Source: Mucilaginibacter_A sp050954285 (GTDB lineage: Bacteria; Bacteroidota; Bacteroidia; Sphingobacteriales; Sphingobacteriaceae). From it: 64,000 nt of DNA. The notes under the pieces are model-generated. The model saw only the letters and a program-made list of their open reading frames with translations. It had not been told where the DNA came from and searched no databases. The DNA lies in the NCBI GenBank assembly GCA_050954285.1, contig JBPBPL010000011.1:62001-126000 (forward strand), read 5' to 3'. Positions 44,740 to 52,444 of this stretch are shown here, piece after piece. Position 1 is the stretch's first letter. Each line of letters opens with the position of its first letter. The position numbers and the translations under genes are program-made.

Positions 44740-45295
44740 TCAAATTTCCAGTCTTTTTGACGAACATATTGAAGTTGTTAACAACTCAAAGCAAAACTTA
44801 ATCGGCTTAATTAACGAAGCATGTACCGTAATTAATAAGTGTATTATCAATGGCAACAAAGTGTTGTTATTTGGCAATGGAGGCAGCGCTGCCGATGCAC
44901 AACATATTGCGGCAGAGTTTATAGGTCGTTTTTTAAGAGAACGCCGTTCCCTACCTGCCATCGCACTAACTACCGATACATCTGCAATAACAGCGATTGG
45001 TAATGATTATGGCTATGAACATATTTTCAGAAGGCAGGTTGAGGGCTTGGCGGTATCGGGCGATGTTTTGATCGGGATTTCGACCAGCGGCAATAGCCAG
45101 AATGTTGTTAATGCGCTGGAATTAGGCAAAAACCTAGGTTGCAAAACGATTGGCTTATCAGGTAGAAATGGTGGCGAAATGAATAACATATGCGACTTAA
45201 ATATTGTAATACCTTCAACCGTAACCGCAAGAATTCAGGAAGTGCACATCCTAATTGGACATATTCTGTGTGAAGCCGTTGATAGGATGGTTTAA
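44732..45295 (+). CDS. gmhA: Sedoheptulose-7-phosphate isomerase
   Basis: A 187-residue SIS-domain enzyme converting sedoheptulose-7-phosphate to D-glycero-D-manno-heptose-7-phosphate, the step before the kinase. GmhA marks: FGNGGSAADAQHIAAEFIGR, then LTTDTSAITAIGNDYG, GISTSGNSQNVV and the C-terminal zinc-binding HILIGHILC. Complete. gmhB and a heptose nucleotidyltransferase are not in this window. Confidence 0.95.
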   Translation: MDNQISSLFDEHIEVVNNSKQNLIGLINEACTVINKCIINGNKVLLFGNGGSAADAQHIAAEFIGRFLRERRSLPAIALTTDTSAITAIGNDYGYEHIFRRQVEGLAVSGDVLIGISTSGNSQNVVNALELGKNLGCKTIGLSGRNGGEMNNICDLNIVIPSTVTARIQEVHILIGHILCEAVDRMV

Positions 45296-45341
45296 ATAAG
45301 ATAATCAGCAAAAGTCAAAAAAGGGTTTTAACTGGCTGATG

Positions 45342-45510
45342 CTAAGAAGCTGTCTGAATTCAATCCGGATGATTTACAATGCTTCTTTATCGCCCCAAAA
45401 TGGGTAACGTCTGGGTGATTTTAAGACAGTACAAGATCAAAAAACCTAAAAAATGTACGATAAAGAAACATGATGATCTTCCTTCAGGCTAAATTTAGAC
45501 AGCTTCTTAG
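45342..45510. repeat. 169-bp imperfect foldback element (MITE-like) with a TAAAGAAG pair nested inside
   Basis: CTAAGAAGCTGTCTGAATT (45342-45360) mirrors the end 45492-45510 with three or fewer differences, and the similarity continues inward through GATGATTTACAATGCTTCTTTATCG versus its partner at 45455-45480. The inner ATGCTTCTTTATCG / CGATAAAGAAACAT pair matches the window-wide motif minus one A/T. No ORF inside. The 380-base gap 45296-45675 holds nothing else recognisable besides an AT-rich leader of the next gene. Confidence 0.75.
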
Positions 45511-45675
45511 AAATAAAAATGATAATAGTTGAATATCTGATGCTGCGCCCACCATTCTGTTATAGATTTAACTACCTTTAAAAAATATTATTTTAGTCAA
45601 ATTATTAGTTAAAAGTTATAATATAATCAATTATACTGCATCTTTGTTGGTTAGGTTAATGTTGTTTAAAGTTTA

Positions 45676-47073
45676 ATGCAAACCCGTTACTTATATTTAT
45701 TACGTTTTATATTAGCAATAACAGACATTGTACTTATTAATGTTGTGTTGTTCATATCTTTTTATTTTATAAATCAAACACAACTAAGTAATATCCAACA
45801 CTATATAATTATTTATAATATTATTTGGTTACTAAGTACGAGTGTGTTTGGCATGTATTCTGAAGATACTATTCAGCGATCAGATTTTATATACCGTGCC
45901 ACATGGAAAAGTTTAGTTCTTTATATTTTACTGATTGTTTTCTATATTAATTTTTCTAAAGACTTTATTTTTCCAAGAAATTTACTCATTTTTTATTTTG
46001 GAACATTGTCTTTGTTATTTCTTTTCAGCCGTTTTATAGGAACAGGATTTGAACTAGTATTAAAAAGAAACTTCAATATCAGAAAATCGGTTGCCATTAT
46101 TGGCAATAATGAAACCGGGCTTAGGCTGGCGCATTATTTTAATGTTCAAAAAAACTTTGATTTTAATGGTTTTATAGGCGATTCTAATCACGATTACACA
46201 GATTACAATGGTATAATGTCACCTTCAATTGTTGAAGGTTTATTATCAGCATCAGAAAAAGGAATAGAGGATATATATGTATGCATTTCTCCTGCCAATG
46301 TGTTAAAAATGGGCAGCCTGATTAAAGAAGCAGAAAATCAGCATTTACGTGTCAAACTGGTACCTGATATTATAAATTCCTTTCCATACGATTATACTAC
46401 ATCCTATTTAAATAATTTCCAGATTTTAACACCAAGGAAATTACCATTGGATGAAGTAAAACACATGTTTAAGAAAAAATTATTTGATGTAATCTTTTCC
46501 TGTTTTGTAATCCTATTTATCTTTTCCTGGCTTTTTCCAATAATCATCTTAATCATAAAATTAACTTCCCGTGGACCAATATTCTTTGTACAGGATCGGG
46601 TTGGCAGGAAAAATAAAATTTTTAAATGTTTAAAATTTAGAACAATGATTGTGGTTGATCATGATACAAGTAACGGTTATCAACCTATAGGAAAAGGCGA
46701 TAAGCGCATTACTAAATTTGGGGCTTTTTTACGTAAAACAAGTATGGATGAACTGCCACAATTTATTAACGTTTTAAAAGGAGATATGTCTATTGTTGGG
46801 CCCCGTCCGCACGCTATTGCCTTCAATGATGCTTACAGCACTATTGTAGAAGAAATCAAAATTCGGCATTTTGTGAAACCTGGCATAACAGGCTGGGCAC
46901 AAGTTCATGGCTTGCGGGGTGATGTGGAGAATGCTGCCGAAAATGAGATCCGAACAAAAAATCGAATCAATCATGATATCTGGTATATAGAAAATTGGAG
47001 CTTGCAATTAGACATCAAAATAATTTTTCTAACTATTTGGAATATTCTTAAAGGACAGGAAAATGCTATTTAA
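45676..47073 (+). CDS. Initiating sugar-phosphate transferase (WcaJ/undecaprenyl-phosphate glycosylphosphotransferase)
   Basis: A 465-residue polyisoprenyl-phosphate hexose-1-phosphate transferase: four N-terminal membrane helices (about 8-125), a Rossmann-like middle domain (SVAIIGNNETGLRLA), a membrane re-entrant helix (about 270-295) and the catalytic bacterial sugar transferase domain with GPIFFVQDRVGRKNKIFKC, KFRTM, the SMDELPQFINVLKGDMSIVG signature and PGITGWAQVHG. It primes glycan assembly by loading the first sugar-1-phosphate on undecaprenyl phosphate. Confidence 0.93.
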   Translation: MQTRYLYLLRFILAITDIVLINVVLFISFYFINQTQLSNIQHYIIIYNIIWLLSTSVFGMYSEDTIQRSDFIYRATWKSLVLYILLIVFYINFSKDFIFPRNLLIFYFGTLSLLFLFSRFIGTGFELVLKRNFNIRKSVAIIGNNETGLRLAHYFNVQKNFDFNGFIGDSNHDYTDYNGIMSPSIVEGLLSASEKGIEDIYVCISPANVLKMGSLIKEAENQHLRVKLVPDIINSFPYDYTTSYLNNFQILTPRKLPLDEVKHMFKKKLFDVIFSCFVILFIFSWLFPIIILIIKLTSRGPIFFVQDRVGRKNKIFKCLKFRTMIVVDHDTSNGYQPIGKGDKRITKFGAFLRKTSMDELPQFINVLKGDMSIVGPRPHAIAFNDAYSTIVEEIKIRHFVKPGITGWAQVHGLRGDVENAAENEIRTKNRINHDIWYIENWSLQLDIKIIFLTIWNILKGQENAI

Positions 47074-47121
47074 TTTTATGTTCAATTATTAAAAAATTCA
47101 TATTGAAATAAATCTGGTTTT

Positions 47122-47763
47122 ATGATCAAACGCCTACTATTTTTTCTTTCATTATTATTATTTATATCCTGTAAAAATAGTATAAGCAGTGATTCTATAA
47201 TTTATCAAAATGACTTTGAAAACAATAATTTATCCTCCATCCAAAATGGTATAATTAATCAGTACAACGGTTCTAAAGTCCTTGGTAATTATAACAATCA
47301 AAACTTCATTTTATCCCTGAAAAATCTTCCTGCTCATGATTTAATAACCATTACATTTGATCTCTACATTCACGATCAGTGGGATGGTAATCAATCTCCT
47401 TTTGCTGGCCCGGATATATGGCAAATGCTAGTTGACGGAAATCCTTATATCAATACCACTTTTTCAAATGCTACTTGCGGTGTAAATACATTTTGTCCGC
47501 CGCAATCCTATCCGGATAATTACCCAAATAGTAACCATAATCCTAAATCTGGTGCTTATCAAACTAACCTTCCCGGATTTTGCAGTATGAAAGGAGTAGC
47601 CAATTGGACTTCTTTATATAAAATCAGCAAAACGATCACACATTCAAGCAATTCGATAACAGTAGAATGTCTGGATAAATTAGTACAAACAGATACTGTA
47701 AATCCTAAATGTGATGAAAGCTGGTCTGTAGATAATATAGTAATCAAAACAATCAAACTATGA
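47122..47763 (+). CDS. Secreted lipoprotein of unknown function
   Basis: A 213-residue protein with a lipoprotein signal peptide (LLLFISC, lipidated Cys17). The mature part reads like a beta-sandwich (IYQNDFENNNLSS, ITFDLYIHDQWDGNQ, DIWQMLVDGNPYINTTF) and contains several cysteines (CGVNTFC and three more) that could form disulfides. It may bind carbohydrate at the outer membrane. Its stop overlaps the Wzi-like ATG by four bases (ATGA), so the products are probably coupled. No known domain recognised. Confidence 0.6.
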   Translation: MIKRLLFFLSLLLFISCKNSISSDSIIYQNDFENNNLSSIQNGIINQYNGSKVLGNYNNQNFILSLKNLPAHDLITITFDLYIHDQWDGNQSPFAGPDIWQMLVDGNPYINTTFSNATCGVNTFCPPQSYPDNYPNSNHNPKSGAYQTNLPGFCSMKGVANWTSLYKISKTITHSSNSITVECLDKLVQTDTVNPKCDESWSVDNIVIKTIKL

Positions 47764-49445
47764 AGCGGATTGCCGGTCTGATTTTATTGTTATTAATGCA
47801 GCTTGCATTAAAAGCGCAGTCACTTCCTGTGGGTTTTCCTGCAATTGAAGATTATTTCAGGCGGTCGCAGTTACTGGGTTTAGCAGATTCCAATGTTTCT
47901 TTTACTGTACGGCCTGTATTCCCCAATAATACTGATCCAAATGCAGAAGTTTTTTATCCTGACAGATCAGAAACGAAGTTCAACCTGTTGAATTTAAAAA
48001 ATCTTGATCAGTTTAACGAAAAAAAAATTCAGATTCAGCTTTTACCATTTAGTTTTCAAACTCAAGTTAATTCTGATCATCCTTATGGGTGGAATGATGG
48101 TTCAATGATTCCAGCCGCTGGTTTACAAACCCAATTATCGGCCGGCATATTTTTAAAATACGGTATTCTATCTGTTCAGTTCAGGCCAGAGATTGTTGTA
48201 GCAGAAAATGCTGATTTTGAAACATTTAACCATAATCAATACGATGTTATTTTTGCCCGATATTATGACATCTACAATAATGTTGATCTGCCGGTTAGAT
48301 TTGGTACAGGTACTTACTCCAAAGCTTACTGGGGCCAAAGTAGCATCCGGTTAAATTACAAAAACGCTTCATTTGGCATATCAACCGAGAACCTGTGGTG
48401 GGGTCCGGGAATCAGGAACTCTTTACTGATGAGTAACACCTCACCAGGATTTAAACATTTAACGCTTAACACTTTAAAGCCGGTAAAAACAGCAATTGGT
48501 TCTTTTGAAGGACAGATAATTGCAGGGCGTTTAGAAAATTCAAATTATGCGCCTCTTGAACCAGATCATTATTATTTCGGTACAAACCTTAACGTGCCAA
48601 AACCTAACGATTGGCGTTATTTGTCAGGTTTCATCGTTACCTGGCATCCTAAATGGGTACCGGGATTGTTCTTGGGCTATGACCAAAGTTCACAAGCTTA
48701 CGGTAATAGTTTAAGCGGAATAAAAGATTATCTACCATTTTTTTCTCCAATAAAAACAGTATCGGCACCAGATCAACCGATTGATAAACAAGATCGCTTA
48801 AGTGCGGCTTTTATGCGTTGGGTTTGGAATGAAGAACATGCCGAAGTTTACTTTGAGTTTGGCCACTACAATAATTCTTTAAGCTTTTTGCAAACCTTAC
48901 TGGCACCCGAACGAAACCGTGCTTACATTTTTGGTTTGCGTAAAATGCTGCCTTTTAACACTGCAAGAAAAGAAAATATTTTAATTAGTTTAGAAGCTAC
49001 ACAACTTCAGGAAACCAATATCAGTGATATTTTAGCTGGCAAAGAATGGTATGTAAGTAATGGCATCCGACAAGGTTACACTAACAGGGGAGAAGTTTTA
49101 GGTGCCGGGATTGGCCCTGGTGCTAATTTGCAAACCTTGGATGTAAGCTGGGTTCGAGGGTTAAAAAGATTGGGAATCCAGTTGGAAAGATATGTCCATA
49201 ATGATGATTTTGTGTATTATGCTTTTTCCGATAGTCAGGATTACAGCAGGCATTGGGTTGATCTGAGCTTGGCTGCCAGTGGCGAGTGGAATTATAAAAA
49301 CCTAATTTTTAACGGTAAAATTCAAGGCATACAATCTTTGGATTATCAGTGGTATTTAAACGGTAACCATAATGATCCAACTTTTGTAAATCAAACCAAT
49401 AAATTTAATTTACAAATACAAACGGGCGTATCTTATAGATTTTAA
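47760..49445 (+). CDS. Wzi-like capsule assembly outer-membrane protein, first of a tandem pair
   Basis: A 561-residue protein with signal peptide (cleavage near LKAQSLP), and a beta-barrel-like body with alternating aromatic strands ending in F (SYRF), an outer-membrane barrel signature. Family features of capsule assembly Wzi: SDHPYGWNDGSMIPAAGLQT, YWGQSSIRLNYKNASFGISTENLWWGPG. Wzi attaches or organises capsule at the cell surface. About half the residues appear shared with the next gene. Confidence 0.88.
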   Translation: MKRIAGLILLLLMQLALKAQSLPVGFPAIEDYFRRSQLLGLADSNVSFTVRPVFPNNTDPNAEVFYPDRSETKFNLLNLKNLDQFNEKKIQIQLLPFSFQTQVNSDHPYGWNDGSMIPAAGLQTQLSAGIFLKYGILSVQFRPEIVVAENADFETFNHNQYDVIFARYYDIYNNVDLPVRFGTGTYSKAYWGQSSIRLNYKNASFGISTENLWWGPGIRNSLLMSNTSPGFKHLTLNTLKPVKTAIGSFEGQIIAGRLENSNYAPLEPDHYYFGTNLNVPKPNDWRYLSGFIVTWHPKWVPGLFLGYDQSSQAYGNSLSGIKDYLPFFSPIKTVSAPDQPIDKQDRLSAAFMRWVWNEEHAEVYFEFGHYNNSLSFLQTLLAPERNRAYIFGLRKMLPFNTARKENILISLEATQLQETNISDILAGKEWYVSNGIRQGYTNRGEVLGAGIGPGANLQTLDVSWVRGLKRLGIQLERYVHNDDFVYYAFSDSQDYSRHWVDLSLAASGEWNYKNLIFNGKIQGIQSLDYQWYLNGNHNDPTFVNQTNKFNLQIQTGVSYRF

Positions 49446-49456
49446 GAGAAAAAAGA

Positions 49457-51163
49457 TTGATAAAAAAAGTACTTTTAATATGCTGTTTTTACGGCTTCAT
49501 TTTTATGCAGCAATATGCCGAGGCACAAAGCTTGCCGGTTGGTACACCTGTTTTGGAAGATTATTACCGCAGGTTGCAACTTTTGGGTAAGCTGGATTCT
49601 GATTATTCTTTCTCTGTGCGGCCGATCATTCCAAAATACTTGGTAAAAGAAGCAGATGTTTTTGATCCTGACAGTTCTTTAAGTAAAGATCATTTTTTCA
49701 GGCCCAGTTCAGTAATGTTTGCCAAAGGTAAGGGCTTTTTCCAAATTTTACCTTTCACTTGGCAGCAGCAGTATAATTCTGATCATCCTTATGGCTGGAA
49801 TGATGGACCAATGATTCCTGCAAAAGGTTATCAAACTTTAATTAGCGGAGGTTTTTTTGTGAAGTATGGCCCGTTAAGCATTCAGTTGCGGCCTGAATAT
49901 GTGTATGCAGCCAATCAAAACTTTAATGGTTATGCTTCCGGCCATAATGATCAGGATTTATCAAGTTATTACGCATTTCATAATTTAGTAGACTGGCCAG
50001 AACAATTTGGCACAGGTTCTTATCGGAAAGCTTCTTGGGGGCAGAGTAGCATACGACTTACTTTCAACCCCATATCTATTGGTTTATCAAATGAAAATGT
50101 GTGGTGGGGGCCAGGAATTCAGAATTCCTTAGTACTAACCAACAATGCGCCAGGCTTTAAACATATCACCATCAATACGGTTAGGCCGATTAAAACATGG
50201 ATTGGCTCTTTTGAAGGACAAATTTTAGCCGGACGTTTAGAAAACTCTAATTTACCTCCTTTACCTACTACAACACTTTCTGATGGAACAAACATCTACT
50301 TTGTTAAACGAAACGAGTGGCGTTATTTTACAGGTTTCAACATCAACTATCATCCTAAATGGATAAGCGGCTTGTTTTTAGGATTAACCAGAACATTTAA
50401 TTCTTATTACAGCGATGTAGAAAAAGATGGATTAAAATCTTACCTGCCATTTTTTACGCCTTATCAAAAAGTGGATGTTAATAATGGTATTGGCGATTCC
50501 TTTCCACGTGACCAGGTTACATCAGTTTATGCAAGATGGTTGTTTAATAAAGCACATGCAGAGGTTTACTTTGAATTTGGCCGGGAGGATAATTCTTATA
50601 ATTTTAGAGATTTTATCTTGTCTCCCGAACATTCCAGTGCCTATAATTTCGGTTTGAGAAAAATGATTACGCTGAATGAAGCAAAAAAGCAGTATCTACT
50701 CTTTGAATCAGAAATTACCCAAACATCCCAAGGTACAGGTAAATTTATTAGAGAAACAGCTTTGTGGTATCAAAATTACCAGTTGCTGCAAGGTCACACC
50801 AGCGAAGGGCAAACGCTTGGTGCAGGTACAGGTACAGGTGGCAACATCCAAACCGTAAATTTAAGCTGGGTAAGCGGTTTAAAAAAGGTTGGCTTCCAAC
50901 TGTCAAGGTTTGAGCACGATGTTGATTTTAGCGACGAGTATTTTCCGGATATCAACGGCAATAGCCGTAAATGGGTTGATTTTGCATTTGCTTTGAACGG
51001 AGAATGGAATTACAAAAACTTCATTTTCAACGCTAAGCTACAGGAAATTAAATCTTTAAATTATGAATGGATTTTAAAAGACTATACACCCGGACAATAT
51101 TATATTCCCCATAACGATGTTTATAATTTTCACGGCGAACTTGGTGTAACTTTCAGATTTTAG
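49457..51163 (+). CDS. Wzi-like capsule assembly outer-membrane protein, second of a tandem pair
   Basis: A 568-residue paralogue of the preceding gene, 11 bases downstream, with signal peptide (near YAEAQSLPVG), SDHPYGWNDGPMIPAKGYQT, SWGQSSIRLTFNP and LSNENVWWGPG, and a terminal F (TFRF). Start is TTG. Divergence from its twin is spread evenly, so the duplication is old. Followed by a long repeat pair. Confidence 0.88.
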   Translation: MIKKVLLICCFYGFIFMQQYAEAQSLPVGTPVLEDYYRRLQLLGKLDSDYSFSVRPIIPKYLVKEADVFDPDSSLSKDHFFRPSSVMFAKGKGFFQILPFTWQQQYNSDHPYGWNDGPMIPAKGYQTLISGGFFVKYGPLSIQLRPEYVYAANQNFNGYASGHNDQDLSSYYAFHNLVDWPEQFGTGSYRKASWGQSSIRLTFNPISIGLSNENVWWGPGIQNSLVLTNNAPGFKHITINTVRPIKTWIGSFEGQILAGRLENSNLPPLPTTTLSDGTNIYFVKRNEWRYFTGFNINYHPKWISGLFLGLTRTFNSYYSDVEKDGLKSYLPFFTPYQKVDVNNGIGDSFPRDQVTSVYARWLFNKAHAEVYFEFGREDNSYNFRDFILSPEHSSAYNFGLRKMITLNEAKKQYLLFESEITQTSQGTGKFIRETALWYQNYQLLQGHTSEGQTLGAGTGTGGNIQTVNLSWVSGLKKVGFQLSRFEHDVDFSDEYFPDINGNSRKWVDFAFALNGEWNYKNFIFNAKLQEIKSLNYEWILKDYTPGQYYIPHNDVYNFHGELGVTFRF

Positions 51164-51173
51164 ATTTTTCCTG

Positions 51174-51316
51174 ATGCTTCTTTTATCGACCTAAAATTAG
51201 AGCTAGTTTCAACTTTTCTTATAAAAATTATTCTGCTTATTTTATGCCACTAATATTGTTCTTGCATTTGATAGAAGCATAAAAATTCATTATTTTACAG
51301 TCGATAAAAGAAGCAT
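51174..51316. repeat. Inverted TAAAAGAAG motif pair, longest and best conserved (143 bp)
   Basis: ATGCTTCTTTTATCGA (51174-51189) and TCGATAAAAGAAGCAT (51301-51316) are perfect 16-bp inverted arms. The left arm extends into ACCTAAAAT, identical to the long form seen at 832-855. Lies between convergent polysaccharide loci. Confidence 0.8.
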
Positions 51317-51370
51317 AAAAGAATTTTGAACAGACTCTGAACAGGCTTTCACATTCAATTATTATAACCT

Positions 51371-52444
51371 TTAGATTTCAACTTTCTTCCTCGTTAGCAA
51401 AGCATAAAAGCTAAATAAAATTGAAGACAGTAGTAATCCGATTAATATTCCCACAGAATATTTTAGCCTGTTTTTTTTCAGCGGAAGTTCTGGTTCATCA
51501 ACTATCTGAACAGTAGGCGTTTCTTGAGCCAGCATGGTTTTGCTTGATTCCAGGTTTTTAACCGTTTCAGAAAAAATTGTTGATAAAACAATTTTATCAC
51601 GTTCCCTCACTTCTACATTCGCATTTGGCGAAGTATAAGCAGGATTAAGATCTAATAAACTCTGGTTGGCAGCTGAAAGTGCATAAGTTTTATGGTTTAA
51701 AATTATGCCAATACTGTCTGCACGATGCTGTAACCGTGCTACGTTATTTCTTAACCTTTTGGTTTTTGTGCTGATAAAAAAATCTGTAGACTGCTTAATC
51801 ATCCGTGTACAAAAAAGTTGTGCCAACTTTTCATCCCGCATGGTTGTGTTTACTTCAAAAAATCCTAATTTTTTATCGGTTTTAGCAATACCAAATTCTC
51901 CTGATAAAATTAGCGTTGTAATTTCATGTAATAAGCTGTCCTGAATCCTGCTGTTATGTATTCCGTTTAGTGGAAAGTGGATGATTTTCCCGTCGCTGCT
52001 GTACTTAAGCCATTTTTTATTAAGATCATAAACAGCTGCATAACGGTCTGCCAGTGTTTGCGAACTATCATAAGCTGTTAACAGAGTTTGTTTAATCAAC
52101 TTATGGCTTTTAATTAATTCCTGTACATTATCTCCAGCCAAAACACCACTTGCACCTCCTAATCCATCTAAGTTGAAACCAAACTGCCCGGCTAAAGAAG
52201 CTAACCCACCAGCACCACCTGTAGATTTAGAATCATCAACCACAAAAGTTAAACGGGCTGTATAAGTAGGTGTCCACAACCAGGAGGTCAATGCACCAAG
52301 CAATCCGCCTAAAATTAAAACTAATGTTAGCGTTTTTTTAAACCTAAGAATATATTTGAGATCGTTTAATCGATCATTTAATAATTTTTCAAATGAAAAC
52401 TCCGGTTCGTAAGGATAGGGAACGTCTTCCTGATTCATAATCAT
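51371..52444 (-). CDS. Wzz-type polysaccharide co-polymerase, locus 2
   Basis: A 357-residue paralogue of the protein at 35140: cytoplasmic N-terminus, TM1 about 41-60 (LVLILGGLLGALTSWLW), DDSKSTGGAGGLASLAGQFG, periplasmic coiled coil, IVDEPELPLKKNR and TM2 near the end, no kinase domain. Its start overlaps the stop of the SLBB exporter gene by four bases, so the pair is translationally coupled. Confidence 0.9.
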   Translation of the reverse strand: MIMNQEDVPYPYEPEFSFEKLLNDRLNDLKYILRFKKTLTLVLILGGLLGALTSWLWTPTYTARLTFVVDDSKSTGGAGGLASLAGQFGFNLDGLGGASGVLAGDNVQELIKSHKLIKQTLLTAYDSSQTLADRYAAVYDLNKKWLKYSSDGKIIHFPLNGIHNSRIQDSLLHEITTLILSGEFGIAKTDKKLGFFEVNTTMRDEKLAQLFCTRMIKQSTDFFISTKTKRLRNNVARLQHRADSIGIILNHKTYALSAANQSLLDLNPAYTSPNANVEVRERDKIVLSTIFSETVKNLESSKTMLAQETPTVQIVDEPELPLKKNRLKYSVGILIGLLLSSILFSFYALLTRKKVEI

